Notes under the pieces: model-generated
Told to the model about the DNA's origin: nothing
The model's database searches: none
The model's input: the letters and a program-made list of their open reading frames with translations, nothing else
Source of the DNA: Protula sp. h YS-2021
Taxonomy: Eukaryota > Annelida > Polychaeta > Sabellida > Serpulidae
Assembly (NCBI GenBank): GCA_949752745.1
Contig: OX457026.1
Coordinates: 40,032,394 to 40,096,393 of the forward strand
Direction of reading: 5' to 3'
Length of the DNA stretch: 64,000 bases
Shown here: positions 37,701 through 43,913 of the stretch, piece by piece
Layout of the letters: every line of letters starts with the position of its first letter
How positions within the stretch are numbered: the first letter of the stretch is position 1
Position numbers and translations under genes: made by a program

Positions 37701-40700
37701 TAGGTCAAACTTCAGGAGAAATGTGGTGTGTAACTTTCTGTTCTTATACTCTCTATTCTAATATTCTCGCAAATATTTGTTTATACAAGTCCGTGCAAAC
37801 AAGCCCCACTTACTCCTTTGGAGATTACAACCCGCATAAGACAGGGTTCGTGCGGAATTTTCTTGAGCAAATTCCAGGAGTTTCCAGGAGATTTTAGACC
37901 CAATTTCCAGGAGTTTTCCAGGGGATTTCATAACATTTCCAGATTTTTTAGTGAGAAAGAAAGAAAACAAAGGTTTTTCAATGGCCTCCCACACTCCCCT
38001 ACAGCCGTCCCCTCCACCAATTTTATTTAATCTTTATCCGTCACACATTAAGATACGAAAATAAAATTAAAGATTTTTATCCATCCCAATACGAAAAACA
38101 CAATGTGCAATGATACAGATTTCTCAATCCCTATGCGCGCTTGAGCAGAGGCTATAAAAACTGTGTTTGAAGAAGCTAAATTATAGGCCTAAATATGCGT
38201 GCGCATGCGTTTGGGTAGATCGAGTTCCACTGGACACCCTGACTCTGCAAGGTCTTTTATCCAAGTCCTACCCCTTGTGTAAGTAATACGTAAACGGCCT
38301 AAATTCTGGAATTTTTATCTTGAATGCGACCTTTTGCTAACTCAAAAATTGATTCAGTGAGCCTTGCGGCGACAGAACATTAAAAACTTACTCTAGACAG
38401 TATTTTTTTAATGAATTAGTTTGTGCATTTGATTAGAAATAAAAGAGAAATCGACGAAAAATCGATTAGGCTTTAGAAAGATTCTCATTCTGTGCCATGA
38501 TTATTAGGTGTTGCTGATGACTTATGCCTAATCGTTGCCACAGAATATACAGCCAACAAGTACACTGGCTCCTCTGATGCCTTTCAACAATCATAGAATT
38601 CTATAATTAACAAGTGTTTCCAAAGACAAAGTTCCACCTTACGAAAAGCGATAAGACCGATTCCAGCGTGAATTTCGAATCAGTGCGCATGGTTATTCAG
38701 CTTGCATTGATGTGCGGTTATTATTTCGGACCATACAACATGTTTATTAACTTGCGTTGATGCGGATTTCCGGCCAGTGTGCATGTTTACTTAGCTTGCG
38801 ATGATGCATAGTACTTATTTTAGACCAGTGCGCGTGTTTATGTAGCTTCCGTTAATGCGCGGTTTGCATTTGGGTCCAGTACGCATGTTTATTTTGGACC
38901 AGTGCGCAGGTTGAGTTAGCTTGCCCTGATGCGCATTTCGCATTTTGGACCAGTGCGCAAGTTTGGTTAAACCCCTGATTCCCTGATCGACTCAAAAAGC
39001 ACAAGCCCTATTCACGAACCCCTAAGCATGCCTCAAACCCATAATAAATGATATCGGATAAAAAAATCCACCAATAATAACAAAAATTGTCCGATTGATC
39101 AAAAAGCATAAGCTCGTTGCACGCCCCCTTAGGGGTGCCTCACACCAAAAATGAACGACATCAGATCAAAAATGTAGGAGATACATTTTAAAACAAAGTT
39201 TACTAAATAAACAACTAGCTAACTAACGGATGCCATTCGCAAACCGATAGAAATACCCCCAGCTTACGTATAACGTAAGCTGGGATAATAAGGGCATGCA
39301 CGTGATTCTTTCCTAAATGCATGTGGAGCAGGTTCATTTGCAGTCACACCCCTCACAAAGACCTAGCCACGTAGACTCGACATAAACGCCATTTAAGAAA
39401 TGTACTAGAGCATACCTCTACTTATTCATAAATTACTAAAATATAGATCAACAAAATAGCAAGACATTTGAAAGGTAGGGGGTCATGCCATATTTTTATG
39501 TAACACAAATATTGAAGTACAGTCGAATCCATTTAAACCGACATCGCTTTAACGGACATATCGTTTTAACCGACATGTTTTCACGGTCCCGAAGGATTTA
39601 CCCCATTGACCCCCAGTACCTTTTAACCGACATATCGTTTAACCGACATTTTTTGCTCAGTCGATGTCGGTTTAACGAGATTTCACTGTATTTGTTTAGG
39701 TGCCAAGTATTCAGTGTTCGAATAAGGAAATTCAATGCGCAAAATAAGGAAAACTAGACTGGCCAGTGTTTTTGTCAAAACAAAAACGGATATGTCTCCC
39801 CCGCCCTCAATCAGTCACGTGGGAAAAAATTCCTTGCTTAAAAGTACAACATTGGCGAGCCCAAAAAATTTAAAAAAATCGCCAAAAATACATTTTACAG
39901 TAAATGAAGAAAAACTTCGCAGAAAACATTTGCACTATATGTGGGTTCTTCTTGCCAGGTTTCAGCCTAATGGAACAAACTGTTTCTGAGATATCGCAAC
40001 AATATGGCCAAAAAAGCTAAAAATAAAAAATTCGCCAAAACTATATTTTCAACGGAAATGAAGAAAAACTTTGCAGTATACATTTGCGATATATTGTGTT
40101 CTTCTTGTGGCGTCTGAGCCTTATGTAACGGACTGTTTTGGAGATATAGCCTGCCAAAGTGCACGACCCCCCCCCCCCTCCCATGTTAAACTTTTTTTTG
40201 CAAAAATAGAATTTTGTAAGGAACGAAAAAAATAACACGGGCATTAGCTAGACATGTATCTCAATACGTATGTTTCTTTTGAGAAAAATCAATTTCATAA
40301 GAACTCACTGTGAACAGACGGACACACCAACTGCTATATATGTCTCCCTTAGGGGGAAGACATATAGTAACCCTGTAACCCAGAGCATTCAAGATAAAAA
40401 TTCCGAACTTGAAATGTATCACGATCATAACGGACATGGCAATATTTATCTTTATTGCCAGAAGTTCATATGAAAGTGTCCACGATCTACCAGACTCTGA
40501 TAAATAGGACAAATAGAAAAATCACCCTGTTTTTATATAATTATATCAAAATCTGAATATGCATATGAATAAAAAAAATACAAATTAAGTATGATTTCGA
40601 TTTCCAGGAGTCTTGATGGAATTCCAGGAGTTTTCCAGGAGGTTTTGTGACCAGTTCCAATTTCCAGGAGATTTCCAGGTTTTCCAGGAGGCGCACGAAC

Positions 40701-43700
40701 CCTGTCATATACAGCAGGCGGGCTTTAAATTGAGGGATTTGGGGGGGGGGGGGGCTTGTTTGCACGTAACACCGGCTATCGACGGGCGGGTCATAATAAA
40801 AATAGAACCCCACCCACATTTGGACTAATCCGAAACCCTCCTGCTCGCCTTGCATGCTCGTACAACTAGTGACACACTGCAGGAACGTATTATAACATGA
40901 AATAGTATGGTGGCCAAAAATTCAAAATTTTCGGTTTCTGAAAATATCGGCGTTGTGATGAAGCAGTGGACATCGCAGAGCAGAGCTGGCGGTTTCTTAG
41001 AAAACTTTGGTTAAATTTTACACCGGGGCCACGTGCTACTATTTTTGCAACGTAAAATCAAATTTAAACTTGAGCAGCCAGTGCACAAAAACATCAGTGT
41101 GTACGAACATATTAAAACTAGAGCAGCCTGTGCACACAAAAGTTTACATTACATACTTTCAATGACACCTATTTAGTTTCTTGTTTTTTTTTTGTACACA
41201 AAAACAAACATTTCCCGGACTAGAGCCATAATTCCCCAATACCATCTTCCTTTTTTTCTTCATACTGAAATAAAAGATTCATTTCTGCAAAAATACCCAC
41301 CATTCACTGTCAAAAATTAAAAAATAAACAAAACTACATCGTGGTCACTAAAACAGATTTTACTGTTATACTCTTTTTTTATTTGAGACTGGAACACGGG
41401 TTTACTGTACGTCCTTTTGTTCCAATCTGGTAATTTGGTGCCAAAATTGTGAGCTGCTTGCCATAGCACAAGATATCAGACGAACCCCTTTTGAAGTGAA
41501 AAAAACTTTCAGTTTCTTTAAACAATGCTAACCGTTACAAAATCACTCCCACATATGGAATAACTTGGCAACCAAGAGTTTACGGCGAAAAAAGAAAGAC
41601 CTACAGAGGCCTATGAATATGACCAGAACATTCCATGATCAGTCGTAGATAACTACCTCACAATGCACCAAAACTGACACTGACCCTTGATTGAGTGGCA
41701 TATTACGTAATAGATGAAGAGGAGTAACGCACAAAAAAGGTCATTTACAGGCCAAATACCTTTCTTCACTTTATATAAGAGTTTGATGTTTAATAGAAAA
41801 CCATGCGACTCATCGAAGGAATAACTACACCAAGTCCATCCGATTTTCCGAAATCGAGATATTTTCCTTAGCAACAGATAAATTTTTATGTGAAGATGCC
41901 TTTCTTAATTTCACCATATAAAACAAAAACTGTTAAGTTGATACGACTCTCCCTTAGCGGGATATTGTTCTCATAAGATCTCGTTCAAATTATATGCATT
42001 TTTACGTGATGACGTCATGTTCCGTTTCGTTCTTCCAAATCACGACAAAATTTGACAGAATATTTAAGACCTACTAAGCAACAATCCATCGAAGTTCGAA
42101 CTTTCCCCGATATTCAGCGGCTGAGAAATTTCGCACACAAGACTTTTTACGCAATGACATCATAAGCCTTTCCTAATAACGTCACGTCAAAAGTTGGTAG
42201 AACTGTCAGACCTAATCAAGGGATAAACAACTCAAGTGTGGAGTCGACCCGACTTTTTGTTCTCGAGATATCTTGGACACAAACAGTCTCACACACAACG
42301 CACACAAAGACAATGGGCCGATTTCACAACTTTAGCCTAGTCCTCGTCTGAAACCAGGTTTCAAACCCAACCTAGACAGGGTTTTGTCACTTTATACAGA
42401 CATAGCAGATCACATATGAATGTGGTCTGGACCGAGGTTGTGAAATTCACTATAGTCTGAAAAGCAGACTTAACTGCGGTAAAGACTGAGTTTGCTCAAG
42501 TTGTGAAATCGGCCCTACAGGTCTCCCCTTAGTCGGGCAGACAAACACGTAACAGCTGGGGATGCTTATTGAAGAAACCGACCTGCTGTTTTGAGGAAGA
42601 GGTTGGTTATCCTTGAGCCACCTGTAAGAGGGCGGAAGGGGTTGATCTTTAACACTGCACTGCAAGCGTACATTATCACCCGGGTGCACATCTTCCGGTA
42701 AAACATCCACGCGGAAACGACTTGGGTCTGAAAACACAAAGTAAATTTTGAATAAAGTTTCCCAAAAAATCAAGATATCGTATTTATTTAAATTCGAAAC
42801 ATAACAACAGCCTTAAGTAAGGTGCCGCCAGAGTATAAAGGAATCGTACAAATTTCCCAGCGTAGTCTGAGCTTCTCAGGGGTTCGAAGTTGCGGATTAC
42901 AAGTTTTTCACGCTCTGATATCATATTGTCATGCGTTGTGCAATTATGTTAAACACGATACCAATTTCTGGGCCCACCCGATGCACACTAAGTTGGGCTA
43001 AAATACCAGTCTGGCAGCCATACTGAATTGCGGATCACACTGAACGAAAAGCCTTCTGAACCGACACTTTTGGTGTGCATTTGGTGGCAATCTGTCCAAC
43101 CGTTCGTCAGAATCAGGTCACCTGATCTCTGTATTTCGAGAAGCGTCAGAGACTTTGGCCTGATTTTCCCAAATTAACCCCTATTTAATGCAACATAAGG
43201 AATAACCTCGCCATCTTGGTCATGCTTTCGAGGTTCATCAAGGTTGCAGGCCACGCAACGCCTGTTTCTCGAAAATCGATAGAGATTTTGACCGCATTCT
43301 CTGACTTAACAACTACTTGCAGTAGCACGAAGGGTAACTCAGTTACTTTGGTTTTAATCTTGAGCCTTATACACACATGACCTCTGTATCTCAAAAATTA
43401 CTAATACCATTAAGCGATTTCTACATCACTTTCCGACTCCAACCCCTATTCGGTGCAACAAGGTGTAACTTAAAATTTGTAGTATATTATTTTTTAAACT
43501 TGGGTGATTTCGCTAATTGGCGGTATATTACTTTTCAAACTTGGGTGATTTCGCTAATTTGCGGAATTCGAATGAGTTTTTAAAGGACTGCAGTTGGAGC
43601 GCGCAGTACTCACACGTGACTTGTACAGTGGCTATTCTACTGACAATGCTGCCAGCACTATTGCGCACGACGCATCGATACTGGCCCTCATGTTTTTTCA

Positions 43701-43913
43701 CAAGCGACGGCAAAGCGAGGGCCCCATCGGCATGGATCTCGTAGTGCCTACTGGAGTCGGCCACCTCCAGCCTGTCTTTTATCCAGCTAACCACTAAGCC
43801 ACCAAGACTACTGGTCGCTGAGCAGTTCAGCCACGTCGATTGTCCTTTCACACCAGCTACATCTCGCGGTTCTTCTGTGAAGGAAATACCTGTCTCTATA
43901 ATGGATACGACAC
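7689..43913 (-). CDS. PRTG: Protogenin-like Ig/FN3 receptor, whole gene model (16 exons, 5' end missing)
   Basis: Sixteen minus-strand exons join into one frame of 1029 residues plus stop; exon edges carry AG/GT and phases agree at all 15 junctions. Order: Ig1 (residues 1-100), Ig2 (100-193), Ig3 (193-287), Ig4 (287-381), FN3-1 (381-478), FN3-2 (478-598), FN3-3 (598-705), a transmembrane segment (about 712-733) and a tail of about 296 residues. Each Ig has its two cysteines and core Trp; each FN3 has the core Trp. DCC-family proteins are neuronal and developmental guidance or adhesion receptors of the plasma membrane. Ig1, the first and last FN3 domains, the membrane helix and the juxtamembrane tail look more like protogenin than DCC or neogenin. 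Vertebrate PRTG and IGDCC4 have five FN3 domains; only three are visible here, best matched to FN1, FN4 and FN5. The signal-peptide exon was not found. Family assignment is inference from motifs, not a search. Confidence 0.87.
8731..8862 (-). CDS. PRTG: Exon coding middle of cytoplasmic tail
   Basis: Phase 0 to 0, 132 bp; acceptor TGTTTAG, donor GTACGT. It encodes GGYGTYPGRTQIAKIHGL, then a Ser/Arg-rich stretch and SGYTSDRDLDEAVH. Tyr and Ser residues in small-residue contexts could be phosphorylation sites, but that is inference. A second possible donor (GTATGT, 4 bp on) would give phase 1 and does not fit the next exon. Confidence 0.83.
8975..9240 (+). repeat. Interspersed repeat family R (copy in the cyt1/cyt2 intron)
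   Basis: Marked by CAGCGGCTGAGAAATTT, then TTTTTACGTAATGA, CCGACC...AAGGAATAAACA and CGACTTTTCGTTCTC. Other copies, all plus-oriented, are near 10990-11090, 12160-12330, 27690-27915, 41650-41960, 42030-42260, 44000-44165, 49150-49330 and 51760-52010. Function and full ends unknown. Confidence 0.65.
9280..9442 (-). CDS. PRTG: Exon coding juxtamembrane cytoplasmic tail
   Basis: Phase 2 to 0, 163 bp; acceptor GTGTTTTAG, donor GTAAAC. It continues the membrane exon with CVSPAPAASSGNG, KVKHTAATTVTHFSSYHE, then MDSIAPMLPPVPVNHECDTK. The APMLPPV stretch resembles a short conserved block in the protogenin tail. No catalytic domain is present, as expected for this family. Confidence 0.85.
9692..9908. 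mobile_element. MITE, copy 1, with GGCCGATTTCACAA inverted ends
   Basis: 217 bp bounded by GGCCGATTTCACAACTT and its near-perfect inverse TTGTGAAATCGGCC. The interior is built from repeated GTCTAGAC/GTCTGGACC-like words and is itself partly self-complementary. A second copy lies at 42316-42514. It has no coding capacity. The target duplication is unclear. Confidence 0.8.
10206..10299 (-). CDS. PRTG: Exon coding the transmembrane segment
   Basis: Phase 1 to 2, 94 bp; acceptor TAGTTTTAG, donor GTAAGT. After ASERNK comes a run of about 22 hydrophobic residues starting GIVIGLCIGGF and ending CVVIVLL, then KNK. This is one membrane helix with a basic stop-transfer end, placing the Ig and FN3 domains outside the cell. 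Its position and pattern match the protogenin membrane segment. Confidence 0.9.
10300..10743. other. Intron without recognised elements
   Basis: Intron of 444 bp between the FN3-3b and membrane exons. AT-rich; no repeat family, inverted repeat or RNA gene recognised. Confidence 0.5.
10744..10896 (-). CDS. PRTG: Exon coding second half of FN3 domain 3
   Basis: Phase 1 to 1, 153 bp, the same length as the matching half of FN3-1. It encodes AVITGLAANKVFYFRMAAEN then AGHGALS and a Thr/Ser-rich stalk. The donor chosen is GTACGG, a weak site, taken because it preserves phase 1 into the membrane exon. A GC-type donor about 10 bp earlier is the alternative, so the exact 3' edge is less certain than the rest. 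Confidence 0.78.
11327..11690 (+). repeat. 181-bp tandem repeat, two copies, then ACGG-type tail
   Basis: GGCCATAATTTCGACAATTT recurs at 11327 and 11508, 181 bp apart. The array leads to an ACGGACGG-type stretch at about 11655-11690 and the terminus GGGGGCTAAAA (11728-11733), 12 bp from the FN3-3a donor. This matches the tandem-core element architecture seen elsewhere in the window. Confidence 0.7.
11746..11913 (-). CDS. PRTG: Exon coding first half of FN3 domain 3
   Basis: Phase 1 to 1, 168 bp; acceptor TTTATACAG, donor GTATGT. It encodes APTEPEDVRVDEYEDGSVVV, core Trp in VQWSPPLRPNG, and AYYIYYTTQP with AEWRVQ. The EWRV motif and acidic start resemble the last FN3 of protogenin. A GGGGGCTAAAA element end lies 12 bp beyond the donor. 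Confidence 0.89.
12406..12536 (-). CDS. PRTG: Exon coding second half of FN3 domain 2
   Basis: Phase 2 to 1, 131 bp; acceptor GTGTTACAG, donor GTACAT. It encodes IVLMGLQPFSKYQIEVCSVV then SAYSQPPIRVTTREA, the E-G strands of an FN3 domain with the Leu-Pro-Tyr pattern. It lies just below the element 5' end at 12609, which opens the satellite-bearing intron. Confidence 0.85.
12860..13126 (+). repeat. 51-bp tandem repeat, about five degenerate copies
   Basis: Units of the form GTGCGCATGTTTATTTAACT then TTGATGCGCGGTTC. They run straight into the 114-bp satellite. The same unit forms arrays at 35865-36328 and 38672-38970. Confidence 0.75.
13127..18297 (+). repeat. 114-bp satellite array, about 45 copies
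   Basis: TTTTCGGG recurs every 114 bp (for example 13185, 13299, 13413) across 5.2 kb with high identity. Each unit contains an inverted repeat, CCCGAAAAATAT and ATATTTTCGGG, separated by about 12 bp, plus two TATCGCCCA words. Because 114 is 38 codons and the unit lacks stops in several frames, frames of 300-419 codons open on the plus strand and 95-163 on the minus strand. I treat all of these as artefacts of the period. Confidence 0.95.
14400..16450 (+). repeat. Higher-order 1025-bp duplication inside the satellite
   Basis: The stretch from about 14400 is repeated 1025 bp further on with near identity: the same variants, including a 1-bp loss giving TTATCCCCAATG at about 15412 and again near 16437. 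1025 is nine 114-bp units less that base. A third, shorter copy about 797 bp further on (seven units less one base) follows at about 16790-17200. This indicates recent segmental amplification. Edges are approximate. Confidence 0.85.
18380..19510 (+). repeat. Tandem repeat of ~337-340 bp, three copies, with ACGG tail
   Basis: TTCGGAATCTTCCGATGAAA recurs around 18541, 18878 and 19218. Units are very AT-rich. The third copy ends in (ACGG)n-like DNA at 19420-19450, then GGCTAAAA at 19482-19489 and again at about 19499. This is the same 3' layout as the other tandem-core elements. Confidence 0.85.
19510..20150 (+). repeat. Tandem repeat of ~145-156 bp, four copies
   Basis: AGCACAAGCCGTATGCACGA recurs at 19606, 19751, 19907 and 20052. 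Spacing is 145, 156 and 145 bp. Diverged copies of the same unit lie at 38990-39190 in the short relative. Confidence 0.88.
20158..20212 (+). repeat. (ACTA)n microsatellite
   Basis: About a dozen ACTA/AACT units between the ~145-bp core repeats and the 3' hairpin. The short relative has a shorter version at about 39222-39232. Confidence 0.95.
20239..20265. other. Perfect 11-bp stem, 3' terminal hairpin
   Basis: CCCAGCTTACG, a 5-base loop, CGTAAGCTGGG, then CTAAAA. A matching stem is at 39258-39284. The stem's left arm also occurs directly at the element's 5' side (12632-12642), making subterminal repeats. Confidence 0.9.
20587..20760 (+). repeat. Interspersed repeat family S (AGAGCGGCCAGTGCACAC)
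   Basis: Begins AGCTACAGTGGCCAGCGCACAC, continues with ACTTTCAATCGACACC and TTTGTAAACAAAAACA. Other plus-strand copies start near 136, 2891, 34107, 34312, 34371, 41069, 41117, 48222, 48320, 50124 and 51165. Full length appears to be about 200 bp. Noncoding, class unknown. Confidence 0.7.
20940..21420 (+). repeat. ~145-bp tandem repeat, about three degenerate copies
   Basis: Recurring words GCATTTTGAAAATTGGCTACC and AAAATGCCCC with GCCAATTTTT. The same unit forms the array at 25190-26110. Preceded by a long G-run at about 20885-20906. Confidence 0.7.
21605..22850 (+). mobile_element. Tandem-core element with TATCCCCCGTG subterminal repeats
   Basis: The left end contains TATCCCCCGTG (21633-21643) and the right end its inverse CACGGGGGATA (22836-22846). 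The core is about six copies of a ~168-bp unit: GAAACGA recurs at 21893, 22061, 22230, 22399 and 22566. After the core comes a GACGGACAGACGG tract, then the right terminus. This is a clean example of subterminal inverted repeats, tandem core, microsatellite and end motif. Confidence 0.72.
22860..23225 (+). mobile_element. 3' part of another tandem-core element
   Basis: AATCCCAGATCGCACAACTC and a diverged copy recur about 185 bp apart, followed by a GACAGACGGGACAGAC tract, a GC-rich stem and GGGGGACTAAAA at about 23214-23225. The FN3-2a donor is about 217 bp further. Confidence 0.55.
23443..23671 (-). CDS. PRTG: Exon coding first half of FN3 domain 2
   Basis: Phase 1 to 2, 229 bp; acceptor TTTTTGTAG. 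The donor GTACGT is chosen over the nearby GTAAGA because only it leaves phase 2, which the next exon needs. A linker HKPPARGVMPPVS leads to ATAILVRWEHAP with the core Trp and YIVRMRLLDEE. The linker and domain resemble protogenin FN4 rather than FN2. The domain is finished 10.9 kb away. Confidence 0.82.
24425..24838 (+). mobile_element. Short Helentron-like element
   Basis: Starts AAGCATGTCTAAGGACATGA then CCCAGCCGAG. Ends near a stem AACCCAG/CTGGGTT at about 24804-24832. Contains a 32-bp direct duplication (TACGCACATACACTCAAGCC, twice, 24735-24798). Noncoding. Confidence 0.5.
25190..26158 (+). repeat. ~150-bp tandem repeat, about six copies, with element 3' end
   Basis: Repeats of AATTTGAAAGGAATCCAATC, AAGCATTTTGAAAATTGGCT and GCCAATTTTTGG. 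A poly(A) tract of about 35 bp lies at 25689-25723. The array ends in GGAGTCTAAAA (26148-26158). Confidence 0.7.
26443..26595 (-). CDS. PRTG: Exon coding second half of FN3 domain 1
   Basis: Phase 1 to 1, 153 bp; acceptor CTGTTCCAG, donor GTAACA. It encodes VIQHLAPHTAYTFYLLAYNS followed by GASRQSERVELSTSS. The HLAPHTAYTFYLLAYNS segment has the FN3 E-F Leu-Pro and Tyr-corner pattern and is the part that most resembles protogenin FN1. Confidence 0.89.
27918..28187 (+). mobile_element. Partial second copy of the 168-bp-core element
   Basis: Closely matches 21605-21870, including GACTACGTCTCGAGGAGTAC, TCCCCCGAGGG and one core unit, then stops abruptly at 28187. No 3' terminus is present, so it is a truncated copy. 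Confidence 0.75.
28299..28536. mobile_element. MITE with GAAATCAATAAT inverted ends
   Basis: 238 bp bounded by GAAATCAATAAT and ATTATTGATTTC. Inner inverted blocks also match: GAACAATGTAAATTCTTATC near 28348 and its inverse near 28470-28490. The whole element can fold on itself. Noncoding; target duplication not resolved. Confidence 0.7.
28756..28893 (-). CDS. PRTG: Exon coding first half of FN3 domain 1
   Basis: Phase 1 to 1, 138 bp; acceptor TATTGCAG, donor GTAAGT. It encodes APDPPVNIRALD followed by the FN3 core Trp in ITLAWIPAPE and the strand FSIHYFPA. This is the typical A to C strand half of an FN3 domain. An element end of the form GGTAAAAA abuts the donor within about 5 bp. Confidence 0.87.
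28894..30172 (+). repeat. Intron with ~165-bp tandem pair and an element 3' end
   Basis: TAGTCTCATAATG and GTTTTCGAGTTATTGAG recur about 165 bp apart (29120-29360), followed by CCAGACGGACGAAC and a C-run. A second unit ends with GACAGACAGACGGACGGACAG, the stem AACCAAAATTGGTT and GGGCTAAAA (29738-29746). The rest (29750-30170) shows nothing recognised. Confidence 0.6.
30173..30454 (-). CDS. PRTG: Exon coding Ig domain 4
   Basis: Phase 1 to 1, 282 bp, a complete Ig domain in one exon; acceptor TTGTTCAG, donor GTAAGT. It opens with APPVLRG and shows FECYFEGNPDP, ITWMHNG and GDSGYYQCWAEN, which are the two cysteines, core Trp and Tyr corner of an I-set domain. The next exon starts FN3-1, as expected for the DCC group. 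Confidence 0.92.
30613..31735. mobile_element. Fold-back element with 8-bp target duplication
   Basis: AAGCTATG flanks both sides (30605-30612 and 31736-31743). The two arms are inverted copies over roughly 450 bp each with a short centre near 31100-31310. The outer parts consist of short sub-repeats such as CGCACCCT/CCGTACCCT, the inner parts of unique AT-rich DNA. Both ends contain CTGGACGTT/AACGTCCAG. It has no transposase. The open frames on its arms are mirror images of each other, not genes. Resembles Foldback or hAT-type nonautonomous elements; class is inference. Confidence 0.82.
31744..32734. other. Intron stretch without recognised genes
   Basis: Remainder of the Ig3b-Ig4 intron. 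Contains repeated AAGTGCGTAC/GTACGCACC words at 32437-32730 but no supported coding region, RNA gene or complete element. Confidence 0.45.
32735..33475 (-). pseudogene. Decayed LINE fragment: RT C-terminus, linker and RNase H
   Basis: Minus-strand frames read, with breaks, FIPHIKDVKRKFQEALNLLR and DWGADTG (about 33350-33470), LDYGSIVYGSARPSHV and LDPIQHQGLGLNDFRTSP (33215-33330), and DHHVIYADGSKLENKVAAS (about 32760-32845). This order (RT tail, then RNase H with the YADGS motif) is known from I/Jockey-type non-LTR retrotransposons. In-frame stops and frameshifts make it inactive. It lies in the Ig3-Ig4 intron, same strand as the gene. Confidence 0.72.
33755..33907 (-). CDS. PRTG: Exon coding second half of Ig domain 3
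   Basis: Phase 1 to 1, 153 bp; acceptor TTTTCAG, donor GTGAGG. It encodes the hallmark VADSGTYTCQARSSSG-like F strand (read here as DSGTYTCQARSSG) with the second cysteine, then a G strand ending AALKVTG. A GGGCTAAAA element end lies 25 bp inside the downstream intron. Confidence 0.87.
33908..35618 (+). repeat. Intron between Ig3 halves: S-family copies and 3' element end
   Basis: Three S-family copies start near 34107, 34312 and 34371. A degenerate ~180-bp tandem pair (TCGCCATTTTGGCCGATTT, AACTTCAATACAT) lies at 35165-35440, then GGACGGACAGAGG, a stem CCGGGCTCACCCGG and GGGGTCTAAAA (35547-35557), 61 bp from the Ig3a donor. Confidence 0.6.
35619..35747 (-). CDS. PRTG: Exon coding first half of Ig domain 3
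   Basis: Phase 1 to 1, 129 bp; acceptor TTCTTACAG, donor GTAAGT. It contains the first cysteine (LECFAGG) and core Trp (ISWFKG), followed by the domain's second half at 33755-33907. The 5' end of an interspersed element lies 9 bp from the acceptor and supplies part of its pyrimidine tract. Confidence 0.88.
35756..36328 (+). mobile_element. Element 5' end plus 51-bp array filling an intron
   Basis: Begins ACAAGATTGTCCATG then CCCCAGCTCGAG, 9 bp from the Ig3a acceptor, and continues as about nine 51-bp units (GCGTCGATG at 36001 and 36052; next at 36103) to 14 bp from the Ig2b donor. The 594-bp intron is almost wholly this element. No 3' hairpin is present, so it is 3'-truncated or a variant. 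Confidence 0.72.
36342..36475 (-). CDS. PRTG: Exon coding second half of Ig domain 2
   Basis: Phase 2 to 1, 134 bp, with donor GTAAGT. It encodes the F-strand motif GDTGLYSCTM with the second cysteine, then ends in LNFTSE. The junction codon with the previous exon is AGA. The exon is too short to stand out as an open frame. A 51-bp tandem array begins about 13 bp below its donor. Confidence 0.87.
38611..39288 (+). mobile_element. Short copy of the composite tandem-repeat element
   Basis: Left end CAAGTGTTTCCAAAGACAAA then CTTACGAAAAGCGATAAGAC, matching 12610-12669. It then has about six 51-bp units (38672-38970), two diverged ~145-bp units (38985-39180), a short ACTA tract, and the hairpin CCCAGCTTACG/CGTAAGCTGGG (39258-39284) ending GGGATAATA. 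It lacks the 114-bp and ~337-bp arrays of the long copy. Confidence 0.7.
39518..39690. mobile_element. pogo/Tigger-like MITE
   Basis: 173 bp between TACAGTCGAATCC and the inverse end TTTCACTGTA; the imperfect ends continue into TTAAACCGACATCG. TA at both edges fits a Tc1/mariner-type insertion. Internal TTTAACCGACAT repeats. Noncoding. Confidence 0.75.
42316..42514. mobile_element. MITE, copy 2, with GGCCGATTTCACAA inverted ends
   Basis: 199 bp, same termini as the copy at 9692-9908: GGCCGATTTCACAACTT at the left and AAGTTGTGAAATCGGCC at the right. Lies in the intron between Ig2 halves, close to exon 42583-42727 and inside an R-family repeat. Noncoding. Confidence 0.8.
42583..42727 (-). CDS. 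PRTG: Exon coding first half of Ig domain 2
   Basis: Phase 1 to 2, 145 bp. The acceptor is TTTTCAG. The donor GTCGGT is weak but follows CAGCAG and is fixed by the phase of the next exon. It carries the first cysteine (LQCSV) and the core Trp (YRWLKDN). The domain is completed by the exon at 36342-36475 across a 6.1-kb intron. Confidence 0.84.
42728..43613. other. Intron between Ig1 and Ig2
   Basis: Holds one element-type terminus, AGTTGGGCTAAAA near 42991-43003, and a 49-bp direct repeat (TTTCAAACTTGGGTGATTTC, near 43490 and 43530). Otherwise nothing recognised. Confidence 0.5.
43614..43913 (-). CDS. PRTG: Exon coding Ig domain 1
   Basis: Phase 1 to phase 1, 300 bp, one whole Ig domain. 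It begins after a pyrimidine-rich acceptor ending TTGCAG and ends at donor GTGAGT. The domain shows LNCSA, the core VSWIK and the second cysteine in YRCVV. The opening ISFTEEPRDV resembles the first Ig of DCC-family members. The preceding exon must end in phase 1 and would supply the signal peptide. Confidence 0.88.

Larger units (their letters stand above)
36476..42582. other. 6.1-kb intron between Ig2 halves: repeat content
   Basis: Contains unclassified repeats with CTCTCACGGACCGAC (36830 and 37285), G-runs (37650, 40740), a CCAGGAGTTTTCCAGG-type repeat at 37860-37945 and again at 40605-40690, the short composite element (38611-39288), a pogo-like MITE (39518-39690), S- and R-family copies and a MITE (42316-42514). 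No coding region is supported. Confidence 0.6.
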
